Part shown: positions 32,324 to 43,761 of the stretch, piece by piece
How positions within the stretch are numbered: position 1 is the first letter of the stretch
How the letters are laid out: every line of letters begins with the position of its first letter
NCBI GenBank assembly: GCA_032622095.1
Contig: CP136069.1
Span: 34,756,194 to 34,820,193 of the forward strand
Reading direction: 5' to 3'
Origin: Siphonodentalium dalli
Lineage: Eukaryota > Mollusca > Scaphopoda > Gadilida > Siphonodentaliidae
Length of the DNA: 64,000 bases
The notes under the pieces: generated by a model
Seen by the model: the letters and a program-made list of their open reading frames with translations, nothing else
The model's database searches: none
What the model was told of the DNA's origin: nothing
Translations under genes and position numbers: made by a program

Positions 32324-32389
32324 TGGTAACTATATAATACATGTTTACAAAGAGATAATCTACCTTTAAATTTATTATCTTTCATTTAG

Positions 32390-32579
32390 GGAGTTCTAGA
32401 GACAGGTGATAGCCTTCTCTCTCCTTCAAAGAGACTGGTGTGGTCCAAGCTACGAACCAAAGAGAGACATCATGCCGCTTCAGCTATCGCCAACAACATG
32501 GAGACGGCTGGTTACACCATCATATCAACCTTAGACAAACATAAGTCTACCACTGTCGAAATTCTCGGAGAAAACTTGG
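32390..32579 (+). CDS. ADGRL: GAIN subdomain A exon 2
   Basis: Acceptor ttcatttag, donor gtaagt, 190 nt, leaving one base. It encodes helical sequence including Ile-Ala-Asn-Asn-Met-Glu and Val-Glu-Ile-Leu-Gly-Glu-Asn-Leu, in line with the GAIN A-to-B transition (the Asn-rich 'NLE' helix and first strand). Its function is inferred from its position between HRM and GPS. Confidence 0.88.
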
Positions 32580-32637
32580 GTAAGTTTTTTTTTTTCATTT
32601 AGTCTAGTCACCCAATCATTCAACAAAGGAACATATA

Positions 32638-32852
32638 CAGTAATGCCCTAATTAATCGACTCCTTTAACCACAGCAGAATTATGGGTAACTTTTCAGGAT
32701 TTAGTCGGAAATATGGCTTGTTGCCATTCATCGGAAAGCTCTCCCCGAGAGCTTTCCGATGAATGGCAACAAGCCATATTTCCGACAAAATCCTGAAAAG
32801 TTACCCATAATTCTGCTGTGGTTAAAGGAGTCGATTAATTAGGGCATTATTG
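32638..32852 (+). mobile_element. D-family MITE (D11) with 25-bp flanking repeat
   Basis: CAGTAATGCCC...GGGCATTATTG, near-perfect palindrome. The 25 bp at 32613-32637 are repeated at 32853-32877. Confidence 0.92.
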
Positions 32853-32917
32853 CAATCATTCAACAAAGGAACATATAATGTGTGTAATTTCATATATTGA
32901 AGATATGAGTATTATAT

Positions 32918-33296
32918 TGGCACAGCTGGCTAGCATCACCAAATTCACCCTCTGGGTACCTCATTCCGCTTTGGCCTAATCCTCTGGGAAGTATCTATAG
33001 TCTCAAATTAACATTGTATTTAGTTACTTTTTCCCTTCTGGGAAGTTACTATGTCCCCTAATTTGCAGAAGATTAAATGCTTTATCGAGGTGACTAATTG
33101 GTGAACATCACCAACTTCAACTGGGGAACTTCAGTCTGAATCAAATGTCTCCCATAGCAGTTGAGGCTTTAGCAGAATGAGGTTTCCAGAGGGTGAACTT
33201 GGTGACGTTAGGCCACCATGCGGGATAGCATCACTAAATTCACTTTCTGGGGATCTCATTTTGCAAATGACAGACACACTATTTCAAGGCTTGCTC
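32918..33296 (+). mobile_element. E-family long element, left end lost
   Basis: Begins inside the first hairpin; ends cacactatttcaaggcttg. Confidence 0.8.
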
Positions 33297-33499
33297 AGTC
33301 AATACTCTGGCTTGATTTATTTAAGATTACTCTCTTGTTAAAAGAACGCAAAAAGGGCTTTGTTACTTTCATTTGAGAACCAATGTATCATTGAATCAAA
33401 GGCATTTTGCGATCATAATTTAACTTCTTTACAGTTATGGATGTGAATGCATACCATTGAATCAAACATTTTGTGATCATACTTTTAACTGTTTTACAG

Positions 33500-33628
33500 A
33501 GATGGAAGTGAGTTCGTTTAAACTAGGAGACCGAGAGAGAGGGCCGATGAGACTGCCGAGAAAGAAAACCATCATCGATAACATATTTATTATTCCAGAG
33601 AAGAGTTTAGTCGATGCATCTGTTGGAG
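33500..33628 (+). CDS. ADGRL: GAIN subdomain B exon 1
   Basis: Acceptor gttttacag, donor gtaagc, 129 nt with matching phases on both sides. It includes Met-Glu-Val-Ser-Ser-Phe and an Ile-Pro-Glu-Lys-Ser-Leu segment, like the strand-loop 'I.vP...L' of ADGRL GAIN domains. Confidence 0.88.
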
Positions 33629-33867
33629 GTAAGCTTTACCCTTTTACTTCTGAATGGTTAATTCCATTTAGTTATAAATGTGTACACTGGAATGGTTCAT
33701 TCCTAATATAACTGCTGAACAATAAAAACTCCTGCCTATAATTTTTGCCTGGGCGATGATGGGAAGATGGCCATTAGGTCACATCACTGCCCGGATTCTG
33801 TGTGTACACTGTATTTGTATTTATATTGTTGACCATTATGTTCACTGCTATTTTCATGTTTTTTTTA

Positions 33868-34240
33868 CCCTGTGCCAATGCATTCTCTTATATATGCGAG
33901 TCGACCATAGGTCGCCTCGCATATATAAGAGAATGCATTGGCCTAACAATTTTTTATCATTTTTTTAAAATAAATGTTTCTTACAATTTTTAGGACATAA
34001 AATAAAAAAACATCTATTACCCTGCAGGGAGCCCCACACATATATAGAAGCATATAGAAGAGTGTGGTCTACTCATGTTTGTCTGGGGCTCTGTATGGGT
34101 GAAATTATAAAATTGTTAAAGAATACAAGAAAAAATTATTTAAATTGTAAAAAATTGTTAGGCCAATGCATTCTCTTATATATGCGAGGCGACCTATTGT
34201 CGACTCGCATATATAAGAGAATGCATTGGCACAGGGTAAA
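33868..34240 (+). mobile_element. H-family element core
   Basis: ccctgtgcc cassette, gggagccccacacatatata segment, second cassette, gcacagggtaaaaaaaatccc; outer gtgacccgcc ends missing. Confidence 0.8.
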
Positions 34241-34258
34241 AAAAATCCCATATCCCAG

Positions 34259-34304
34259 TTTGTTGGAATTATGTTTAAGGAGTCGATTATTTAGGGCATT
34301 ACTG
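34259..34304 (+). mobile_element. D-family right-end fragment
   Basis: gaattatgtttaaggagtcg...GGGCATTACTG fused to the H core. Confidence 0.8.
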
Positions 34305-34455
34305 TAGGCTGTTGAAATCGAGATCTTTAACCTTTTTAAGTTCTTCATATATCATTGGAGTAATGCTGTCTCCAGTCTGCAGCTCTGGACAGCTTACTAA
34401 GAATTGTGCTCTGACTTCTAATTTGCACTGTTTGCAGTTACCATCAGTTTTATTA

Positions 34456-34668
34456 CAGTAATGCTCTAATTAATCGACTCCTTAACCACAGCAGAATTAT
34501 GGGTAACTTTTCAGGATTTAGTCAGAAATATGGCTTGTTGCCATTCATCGGAGAGCTCTCAGTGAGAGCTTTCTGATGAATGGCAACAAGCCATATTTCC
34601 GACTAAATCCTGAAAAATTACCCATAATTCTGCAATGGTTAAGGAGTCGATTATTTATGGCATTACTG
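34456..34668 (+). mobile_element. D-family MITE (D12)
   Basis: CAGTAATGCTC...GGCATTACTG with TA flanks, full palindrome; ends 49 bp before GAIN B exon 2. Confidence 0.92.
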
Positions 34669-34717
34669 TATCTCTGTCAGTATAGAAAGGGTTAAATGTT
34701 TTCCATTTTCATTTCAG

Positions 34718-34959
34718 GCCATGTGGAGGTTGTATATATACTGTATGCCAGTTTGGGGGAGTTACTGGCGACGCACATTCCAGATCAAGGCATCGACATT
34801 CTGAGTGGAGGTGACTATGGTTACAACACGGGAAGCATCCACACGATGGAGATACAGCACACGAACATCATAAACACAAAGATCGTGTCTGTGTCGATGA
34901 ATCAGCACAAGAATCGTAGACTGCCAGAACCTGTCGAGTTCACACTTAAACACAAAAAT
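34718..34959 (+). CDS. ADGRL: GAIN subdomain B exon 2
   Basis: Acceptor catttcag, donor gtatgt, 242 nt, ending phase 0. It encodes beta-strands: Val-Glu-Val-Val-Tyr-Ile-Leu-Tyr, Leu-Ala-Thr-His, Asn-Thr-Lys-Ile-Val-Ser-Val-Ser and the conserved Glu-Pro-Val-Glu-Phe-Thr-Leu-Lys-His that precedes the GPS in latrophilins. Reading through the donor would add a few codons and then stop, so the splice is required. Confidence 0.92.
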
Positions 34960-35038
34960 GTATGTGTGACGAAATAATATAATCACATGTTGTCAATTCA
35001 TGTAATACTGTAAAACCATTGGTTGTCACTTAATTTAA

Positions 35039-35384
35039 AGGGGTACTGTACACTAAATCTGGCCAGTTATGGGACCACCTCATTTTATACTCAACAGAAT
35101 ATATGCAACAAATGAATGAATTTGAGCCATGGATTAGTGCAAAATACACTCGTGTGCTCTATGAATGAGGCAAACAACATGGTAATTATAATGAAAATGA
35201 TTTTATGACTGGAGTCATAAATTCATTTTCATTATAATTAGCATGTTCTTTGCATCATTGATAGAAAACACGAGTGTATTTTGCACTAATTGATGGCTCA
35301 AATTCATTCATTTGTTGCATATATTCTGTTTAGTATAAAAGAAGATGGTCCCATAACTGGCCAGATTTAGTGTACAGTACCCCT
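35039..35384. mobile_element. K palindromic element with TTAA flanks
   Basis: AGGGGTACTGTACACTAAAT and its complement at the ends, TTAA at 35035-35038 and 35385-35388, nearly the whole 346 bp is one inverted repeat. Single copy here. Confidence 0.88.
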
Positions 35385-35400
35385 TTAAGACATTAACGTT

Positions 35401-35567
35401 ATTTAAAAAATAACTCTAGTTTCGATTAAGGTTATGCAGTTATAACCGAAAAATGTTTGAAGATCAATTCTATAACACGCGTAGTGCAGTTATAGAAATT
35501 TTATCTTCAAATTTTTCGGTTATAACTCATAACCTTAATCGAAACAAGAGTTATTTCTTATAATTTA
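35401..35567. repeat. Palindrome (L)
   Basis: ataactctagtttcgattaagg and its complement; centre ataacacgcgtagtgcagttat. Confidence 0.85.
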
Positions 35568-36053
35568 ATACATCATTCCACAAGAGAACCACCATAAGTA
35601 GAAGATATAAGTATAAAAGGAGCGTAAACCTTTGAGATTATTGCCAACGAAAAAGACGCAGCCAAAGTTGAAATGCTGTCAATCAAACATCCAATTATCG
35701 AGTGATCAAATGTTGTTGTGAATTCGTCGCTTTTGATTGGCTAGTGAACAGCGTACACACAGTGATCAACTGATCACTCCACTGTGACAGCAGGTTTTTC
35801 CGGAAATATTTCACCTATGTACGGTGACACGAGTTTTTAGTTTATGAAACTTCATTTCTATGGAAATGTTAGCTGGATTGCTTGATCGAGTCTTGTTGAT
35901 TTTTCTAGTTACTTACTCACCTGAGTTCTGGTGTGCAATTAGCAGTAAATTTAATGGCAGAGCAGTACTGTCTGAAGGATTTTTGATGGAGCATTGGAAT
36001 GCCTGTTTATATCTCAGAAAGTATCAAATAATAGTTTTCATGTACATTTTAGG

Positions 36054-36307
36054 CAAGCCTTGAAATAGTGAGCCTGTCATTTGCAGAATGAGGTCCCCAG
36101 AGGGTGAATTTAGTGATGCTATCCCGCATAGCGGGCTAGCATCACCAAATTCACCCTCTGGGGACCTCATTCTGCTTACACCTCAGCAGAATGAGGTTCC
36201 CAGAGGGTGAATTTGGTGATGCTAGCCCGCTATGCGGGGTAGCATCACTAAATTTACCCTCTGGGGACCTCATTCTGCAAATGACAGGCTCACTATTTCA
36301 AGGCTTG
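36054..36307 (+). mobile_element. E-family short element with 8-bp target duplication
   Basis: CAAGCCTTGAAATAGTGAGC...GCTCACTATTTCAAGGCTTG; attttagg directly on both sides. Confidence 0.93.
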
Positions 36308-36836
36308 ATTTTAGGCACGCGGTATATAGGCATGTTGCTATGAGTGCTGTCATTTCAATAGCAGAAGTAATCAAGAAAGTTAGGTTATCGGGAAATAACT
36401 TTAATAGCTAAATGTGTGACAACAGTATTACAGTATTATGTGGATTGACAGATTATCATTAAATTATTTCTCAAAAACCTTAATCGGGGTTGGTCACTCT
36501 TCAGGAAAGCCCAGGTGCCCATGGACATCAGTCCAACAAGTGTTTTGCATGGTGCCAGCATTACTGGTTTCATTTGCCTGACCAATCAAAACAATGGAAT
36601 TGAATATGGTATTAAATAAGTTTAAACAATCCAATTTGGAATTGTCTTTATAAGTGCTGTCAAAATTATCGGTCTGCATTTTGTGCGGGTACGCCAATAT
36701 TTTTTGTATGTTTGAACATCAGTTATTGCATGGCCTATTGACGTTTTCAATGTTAGAAAACCATATTGTGAATTTAATTTTTTGACATTCTACCTGGTAA
36801 CATATTGACTTAATATAAATATTTATCTTATTGCAG

Positions 36837-36883
36837 GAATCATTGGGCAATCCAAAATGTGTCTTTTGGGATATGTCAAAATA
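36837..36883 (+). CDS. ADGRL: GPS first half (47-nt exon)
   Basis: Acceptor cttattgcag, donor gtaagt. It encodes Asn-Pro-Lys-Cys-Val-Phe-Trp-Asp-Met-Ser-Lys-Tyr, the first Cys-x-x-Trp of the GPS motif (Cys770, Trp773). The exon is too small for ordinary ORF calling; it was found because the two flanking exons do not match in phase without it. With it, TA|T restores the frame exactly. Confidence 0.93.
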
Positions 36884-37012
36884 GTAAGTGTGAACATATT
36901 CATAATAGGCACTGGTTGAACTTGACCCTGCTTTGTCTTCAGAACTACAGAGTAGCAGGTCTTTGGGAACATAGTTTTCACAAATTTTAGACATGAATTT
37001 TATATATCTAAT

Positions 37013-38048
37013 TAGTGATGTTCCGATAATGAAAAAGCCCATCGGACCGATTTCCGATAACTGGAGGCACAATCGGCCGATTCCGATGTTTATATATTTT
37101 GTGGCTTTGTTCCCATGATGGACCTGTATACACCCATTGCACTCCATATCCCGGTATAGTTTCAAAGCCAAATACATAAAAATATATATATTATAGTATT
37201 TCTGCCAACGTCAGTTGTGCGCTGCCTTTGATGTAGTTGTTTTGACAAAGAGATCAAAGGTGCCGAATCAGAGTAACGTTATCACCGTAAGGGGAACACT
37301 TGCACGTGGTATAAAGGTCTTGATTGAATACTTGTCAGTTGCGACAATGTATGGAATGCGATGATTATTAACTAAATTTAGAATGATGGTTAATAAATTC
37401 CCATTGGTCACACCTTTTGTCTTTTAATAACTGGAAGCTTTTATAGTTCCGCCTACTCAAATTTTGTTTTGCTAGACCGCCTCCGAGTTCAACGTGGAGC
37501 TAAGCATATTTCATAACGTACACCGTAACTTGTAATGAGAGCAACATTATAACAATGGCGACTCGCGGAGCGACAAAAACACGTGCAATTTGAAGACTGT
37601 TCTGATCGCAACTGTACTAATTCATTCAGTGTGTGCTTCAAATTATTGACATAGCATGTGACGTCACAGCATGGCACGTGCTCAACCGGAAACTACATGT
37701 GTATTGTAATGAGGTCAGTTGTTGAATCTATTTCGTATCCACGCGATTGAACCAATAACTTCATATTACACGGGATATATCGGACAGGTGTATTGCCATG
37801 CTTATATATAATCATACCAGACTGTTTGGACGATGCCAATAACTTCATTTTAGGTTGTTACAACTGCGTTTTACATTCAATACTATGGTTGTATTGTGTA
37901 CGTTTTTTAAAGCACGCATATACTAGAATGTTTTTGTTTGTTTTGACAATCGGTAAAAGCCGATATTCAACTGCGAGGTACGATTAATATCCGTTGGGCT
38001 ATTATCGGCTGATGGCCGATTCCGAGTCCGATTATCGGAACATCACTA
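37013..38048. mobile_element. hAT-like non-autonomous element, 1,036 bp
   Basis: Terminal repeats TAGTGATGTTCCGATAA / TTATCGGAACATCACTA and an 8-bp target duplication tatctaat (37005-37012 and 38049-38056). Subterminal tcggccgattccgat motifs. No transposase frame. Inside the intron that splits the GPS. Confidence 0.92.
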
Positions 38049-38117
38049 TATCTAATAAACATCAGCCATAAAATAGACTAAGGTTTCTGTCCGAAGTTCA
38101 AATACCAGCACCACATA

Positions 38118-38327
38118 CAGTAATGCCCTAAATAATCGACTCCTTAACTACAGCAGAATTATGGGTAATTTTTCAGGATTTAGTCGGAAATATGGCTTGT
38201 TGCTTCATCGGAAAGCTCTCACTGAGAGCTTTCCGATGAATGGCAACAAGCCATATTTCCGACTAAATCCTGAAATATTATCCATAATTCTGCTGTGGTT
38301 AAGGAGTTGATTATTTAGGGCATTACT
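38118..38327 (+). mobile_element. D-family MITE (D14)
   Basis: CAGTAATGCCC...GGGCATTACTA; full palindrome. Confidence 0.9.
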
Positions 38328-38736
38328 ATTATGTCAGCTCTTAATTCTGATTAGCCAATCAGCGTCGATAAAGAGTGATGGTGTATGAACCCATATTAGG
38401 TCAGTGACCCCATATGAAATCAATATTAGGTGCTTATCCACCATCTTTTTTTTTCAGTAATAAAAAACTATTGTCGCCACGGGGATATTTTTAGTGTATA
38501 TTAGCACCTAAGAAAATGGATATCTGCTCCCGATCAAACTCAATGTGTTGTACTGCTTCTGGTGATTAGCCATTGACTCAGTGTATTGACGTTCAACGCC
38601 CATGGTGCGTCACTGTGTCGTTACATAAGTTAATGGCCATAGGCGACACATTGAACATACCAAATTAAAATAAATGAGAGCGACGATTAATCTTTGTCTT
38701 TGTTTTCATCATCAAAAGTATGTAGTACCATAAATG
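38328..38736. other. Intron sequence, nothing recognised
   Basis: No supported feature. Confidence 0.4.
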
Positions 38737-39191
38737 TGACCCGCCATATCAAATCCAGTCGGAAGTCGGGATTTTTTTACCCTGTGCCAATGCATTCTCT
38801 TATATATGCGAGTCGACCATAGGTCGCCTCGCATATATAAGAGAATGCATTGGCTTAACAATTTTTTATCATGTTTTTTAAATAAATGTTTCTTACAATT
38901 TTTAGGACATAAAATAAAAAAACATCCATTACCCTGCAGGGAGCCCCACACATATATAGAAGCACATAGAAGAGTGTCGACTGCTCATGTTTGTCTGGGG
39001 CTCTGTATGGGTGAAATTATAAAATTGTTAAAGAATACAAGAACAAATTATTAAAATTGTAAAAAATTGTTAGGCCAATGCATTCTCTTATATATGCGAG
39101 GCGACCTATGGTCAACTCGCATATATAAGAGAATGCATTGGCACAGGGTAAAAAAATCCCGACTTCCGATTGGATTTGATATGGCGGGTCA
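38737..39191 (+). mobile_element. H-family inverted-repeat element (H3)
   Basis: TGTGACCCGCCATATCAAAT...GATTTGATATGGCGGGTC, two cassettes and the gggagccccacacatatata segment. Confidence 0.9.
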
Positions 39192-39445
39192 AAAATGTTT
39201 CAGAGCAAAGACTGCTCTAGATTTTAATCTCTTCGTCTGCATGTGCAATTTTACTCGACCGTTGATTTAACAAAATTTGAACCTGGCACAAACAGAACAA
39301 TCTCAAATTTAGTTAAAATTATAAGAAACAAAAGACATCTTTCAGTGCTTTATCAACAAATTTGTTCTTCCGCGTTTGTATGTTTTGAGATACCTTTACT
39401 AAATTCTGTAAAATGTTGGGGTTCGAATGAGTCATATCCATTTAA

Positions 39446-39650
39446 CCCTTTCAGTTGCCAAGTCCGATATTTGTATCAACCCATATTTCCTTGATCATTT
39501 TTCAAATTTATTGATTATAATAATGTGATACATTGATGGAAAGAGCTCTTTCCATCAATGATGAATGTATCACATTATTATAATCAATAAATTTGAAAAA
39601 AACACAAGGAAAATGGGTTGATACAAAAATCGGACTTGGCACTGAAAGGG
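39446..39650 (+). mobile_element. F-family TTAA MITE
   Basis: CCCTTTCAGTTGCCAAGTCC...GGACTTGGCACTGAAAGGG, TTAA both sides. Confidence 0.92.
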
Positions 39651-39741
39651 TTAATACAGCTAAACAGGAGTGTTGTGCAACTTCTTCTTGTCATTTAGTG
39701 TAAAATACCGAATGATTTGTATCTGTTCATCTCTATTGCAG

Positions 39742-39853
39742 TGATTGGTCAGAAGATGGATGTAAGGTAGTGCGAACCTCAGCCAAAGATACAACCTGTC
39801 AGTGTAACCACCTGACGAACTTCGCAATCCTTATGGACGTCACAGGAACTAAG
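39742..39853 (+). CDS. ADGRL: GPS second half with cleavage site and tethered agonist
   Basis: Acceptor ctattgcag at 39741, donor gtaaat, 112 nt. It encodes Asp-Trp-Ser-Glu-Asp-Gly-Cys, then [13 protein letters not shown]. The four GPS cysteines (770, 785, 797, 799) and the catalytic His-Leu|Thr triad (801-803) are all present, so autoproteolysis between Leu802 and Thr803 is predicted. The new N-terminus Thr-Asn-Phe-Ala-Ile-Leu-Met matches the Stachel tethered agonist of the family. Confidence 0.96.
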
Positions 39854-39987
39854 GTAAATAAGTACACGCATACATGTAATATTATTTTATTGGTCTTTAA
39901 AATTGAAAATCAATTAATAAGTTGTTTCTGGAATTTAACTTGAAATAAATCAATAAGTTGTTTCTGGAATTCAAATATGTCTAATAT

Positions 39988-40084
39988 CCCTTTCTATACT
40001 AAGTACTCATTGATGAGTAGTTCCCTTATTAACCCTTTCTATACTAAGTACTCATTGATGAGTTCCAATTGGAAATGTTCAGGA
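39988..40084 (+). mobile_element. G-family end fragments, tandem
   Basis: ccctttctatactaagtact then cattgatgagt occurs twice (about 39988 and 40031). Confidence 0.7.
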
Positions 40085-40681
40085 GGTCGTTTGTTGTATT
40101 ATATAAAGATTTCCCTCAATAAAAAGGGCTCCTTCTCCATTTTTATTTATCTGTCTTCTGCTTTTATCACCTTAACATCCCTCCAAATCAATAATAGACC
40201 ATTCCGATGTAGACTTTTTAACTGACTGGGAGATTCCATTTAGTATATAAGTTCAAATCTTCAATTCTCCGCAGAAGGATAGACCTCCAACAAATTTAAG
40301 ATTAAAGTTTAGCAAGGGAAGCCTATCTTAGTGTAGCGTATTTCCGTATAAGTTCTCGTAAGTTGGTTGTTAAGTATGATAACGTAGGTAATAAGTATTT
40401 GTTATACTAATACTATGTTTATTATAGTTTGGGTTGACTGATTTCTCTTGGGTAATTGAGCTCTTCATGTGTTTTTCACTCCAACAAATTTAAGTTTTCA
40501 ACATTTGATTGGGTATTTCATTCACGTGAACATGAGGTATAATATTTTAATTGTTGCTCAATCGGTGGCTAGATTTTTTTTCTATTTCAATTTTTTTCTC
40601 TCAAAATTCGAAATTATTTCCAGGTAATTAGTAAATTTTTTGTCAATTCATTCGATATATATCACAGATATTCAATTTGTG
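40085..40681. other. Intron sequence, nothing recognised
   Basis: No supported feature. Confidence 0.4.
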
Positions 40682-40689
40682 CACCTAAA

Positions 40690-40943
40690 CAAGCCTTGAA
40701 ATAGTGAGCCTGTCATTTTCAGAATGAGGTACCCAGAGGGTGAATTTAGTGATGCTATCCGGCACAGTGGGCTAGCATCACCAAATTCACCCTCTGGGGA
40801 CCTCATTCTGCTTAGGCCTTAGCAGAATGAGGTTCCCAGAGGGTGAATTTGGTGATGCTAGCCCACTGTGCGGGATAGCATCACTAAATTCACCCTCTGG
40901 GAACCTCATTCTGCGAATGACAGGCTCACTATTTCAAGGCTTG
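40690..40943 (+). mobile_element. E-family short element with 8-bp target duplication
   Basis: CAAGCCTTGAAATAGTG...CACTATTTCAAGGCTTG; cacctaaa at 40682-40689 and 40944-40951. Confidence 0.94.
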
Positions 40944-40971
40944 CACCTAAATACCAAACTTTAACATTTAA

Positions 40972-41592
40972 CCCTTCCATGACTGGAGCTTCCTGAATTT
41001 TTTCGAAAACCATGTGCCAATGCATTCTCTTATATATATGAGTCTCCCGTAGGGAGCCTCGCATATATAAGAGAATACATTGGCCTAACAATATTATCTT
41101 TGACCTTGTAAGCCAGTGCATTCTCTTATATATGCAAAGCTTCCTGTGGCACAGTTTATTTAACCCTTTACCCAACAAACCGGCCAAAACCGGCCAAATA
41201 AAGCTTCAACAGCCTAAAATATCTTCAGTCTGTCTCAATAGAACCATACGAATATGGATATCATTGGAACCGGCTCCTTGACCACATTGTGATAGTTACA
41301 GTTATGCCCTGTGCCAATGCATTCTCTTATATATGCGAGTCGACCATAGGTCGCCTCGCATATATAAGAGAATGCATTGGCCTAAAAAAAATCTTTTTTT
41401 AACACTTTTTACCATTTTTTCTTACATTCTTTAACAATTTTATAATTTTTAATGTGTTAAGCCAATGCATTCTCTTATATATGCGAGGCGACCTATGGTC
41501 GACTCGCATATATAAGAGAATGCATTGGCACAGGGCCCTTCTGTTGGGTAAAGGGTTAATGCTACACCAGCGAGTCTCCCATCATCAAAGGG
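40972..41592 (+). mobile_element. C-family TTAA MITE (C8) interrupted by A7
   Basis: CCCTTCCATGACTGGAGC...CTCCCATCATCAAAGGG; split in the ttTAATGCTgcaccagc region by an A element. Confidence 0.9.
41164..41555 (-). mobile_element. A-family TTAA MITE (A7) nested in C8
   Basis: TTAA at 41160-41163 and 41556-41559, reverse orientation; empty form of the target seen in other C copies (ctttaatgctgcacc). Confidence 0.92.
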
Positions 41593-41643
41593 TTAAAACT
41601 TATGAAATGTATATTTCATATCACAATACGATTACTTTTTCAG

Positions 41644-41747
41644 CTCTCCTTCGCTCATGAATTATCGTTACGGATCATCACATACACGGGATGTTTAATC
41701 TCTATGGTGTGTCTTCTCATAAGCTGGGTCACATTCATGGCTTTCAA
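41644..41747 (+). CDS. ADGRL: Transmembrane helix 1 exon
   Basis: Acceptor actttttcag, donor gtaagt, 104 nt, leaving two bases. After Glu-Leu-Ser-Leu-Arg comes about 24 hydrophobic residues (Ile-Ile-Thr-Tyr-Thr-Gly-Cys...Thr-Phe-Met-Ala-Phe) forming TM1. The nested C8/A7 MITE pair ends about 50 bp upstream. Confidence 0.94.
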
Positions 41748-41789
41748 GTAAGTAATATACATGTATGTCCATTTAACTCTGACGACCAA

Positions 41790-42222
41790 GCTTGCAAATA
41801 GTGTCATTTGCTGAATGAGGTCTCCAGAGGGTTAATTTAGTGATTCTATCCCACAAGGTGGGCTAGCATCACTTATTCACCCTCATGGGACCTCATTCTG
41901 CCTAGGCCCCATCTTCTAGGAAGTATCTATTTTCTCAAAACAACATTGTTTTTAGTTAATTTTTCCCTACTCAGCTGCCCTACAGGGAAGTTTCTACATC
42001 TCCTAATTTGCAGTAGATAAAATGCATAATCGAGGTTTCTAATGGGTGAACATCACCAACTTCAACTGGGAAACTTCAATCTGATCCTAGGTCTCCAAGA
42101 GTAGTTGAGGCCTAAGCATAATGAGGTTCCCAGAAGGCGAATTTGGTGATGATAGCGTCACGACATTCACCCCCTGGGGACCTCATTCTGCAAAAGACAA
42201 GACACACTATTTGCAGGCTTGA
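41790..42222 (+). mobile_element. E-family long element
   Basis: CAAGCTTGCAAATAGTG...CACTATTTGCAGGCTTG. Confidence 0.85.
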
Positions 42223-42493
42223 TTGCAGATGATGCTAAAGTCATTTTCTGATGAGAAATAGCTGTGTTGATATGTATGAGGTTTGTGTAATGACATGGTG
42301 CATCTCCTTCTACAGTGTGTTAAAGTGCATTGAAACTTTTTAACTTTTACAGATGGATATTAATCCTAGATTTGCATCTTCCAGAGAGATGGCACAAAAT
42401 ATAATTTGGTTAGGTGACATTCTCCATTTCAGCCACCTCGTTAGGAGACATGTGGACAAATGACCTTTTATTTTCTGCTTGTCGTTTTTTTAA

Positions 42494-42730
42494 CCCTTCC
42501 ATGACTGGAGCTTCCTGAAATTTCGCTAACAACATGTGCCAATGCATTATCTTATATATTGAGAGCCTCGCGTATATACAAGAATACATTGGCCAATAAT
42601 ATTAACCTTGACCTTGTAAGCCGGTCCATTCTCTTATATATTTGGGAGACTCGAATGTTTTAGAGAATGCACTGGCACAGGATCTTTAATGATTTTGTTT
42701 TCACCAGAACTGCTCCTGTCATCAAAGTGT
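42494..42730 (+). mobile_element. C-family MITE (C9), eroded
   Basis: CCCTTCCATGACTGGAGC...CTGTCATCAAAGTG; both cassettes lost part of an arm. Confidence 0.8.
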
Positions 42731-43051
42731 TAGAGACGCATGGCAGTTGGCACTCCAAAATACAACTAATTTGCTTTTGAATTTTCCCTGTATCGAAATA
42801 GTTTGATAAATACCTGAACTACCTTTCTGTGAGCATTATATGTATCAGAAAGACGCATTGAAGTGATAAAAAATACAACTTTGAATGCAATGATTTGGGT
42901 CCCAATAAAAAAAAACAGCCATTTGTATTTATCTGAATTCTGTAAACGGAATTCAATAAACAGAATGTCCGGAAAAGGTATATTGATGCGCATTATCTGA
43001 ATAATACTATTTATAAACTTCGTGCACTGCTTTCTCTAGAAGTTGTTTTAA

Positions 43052-43533
43052 CCCTTTCAGTGCCAGGGGCCGATCTGATCGGCCCTAATTTACGGTCTGT
43101 AAAATCGGCCCTAAAAAATAATAATAAAAAAAAAAAAATGTTTTTTTTGTTTTTTTATAGATTTTTGTTTGTTTTTTGGGTTGAATTTTTTTTGGGTATG
43201 CTTAAGCATGCTATAGCTAATTTAAAAACAAACTGGATAAAACCTTAGGGGCATGTTATAACTCAAAACTATCACCAAGTATTCATAGTAATAATTTTGA
43301 TGCCCATGAAAAACGTAAGATTCCCTGGTACTAAACCTACAAAATAAGTCTGTTAAAGAATATAAGAAAAAATTATTAAAATTGTAAAAAATAGTAACAA
43401 TGATGAAAAATTGTTAGGCCAATGCATTCTCTTATATATGCGAGGCGACCTATGGTCGACTCGCATATATAAGAGAATGCATTGGCACAGGGTATATGGA
43501 TTGATACAAAAATCGGACCTGGCACTGAAAGGG
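43052..43533 (+). mobile_element. B-family TTAA MITE, long form (B6)
   Basis: CCCTTTCAGTGCCAGGGGCC...GGCACTGAAAGGG; inverse layout of B5 with the same extra segment. Confidence 0.92.
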
Positions 43534-43761
43534 TTAATCATCCAAATTATGTAGTGCCATAAACGTTTCAGAGCGACGGCAACTCTAGATTTTTTTCTCA
43601 TGGTCTACAGTTGCAATTTTTACTCAACTGCTGACAAAAAATTGAGCCGGCACTTATAAGAAACAAAATACGTAATTTCAGAGCATTATCAACGAATTTG
43701 TTCAGAAATCGTCTGCGTAGTTATTATTTTGAGATACCTCTTACCAAATTATGTATACAAA

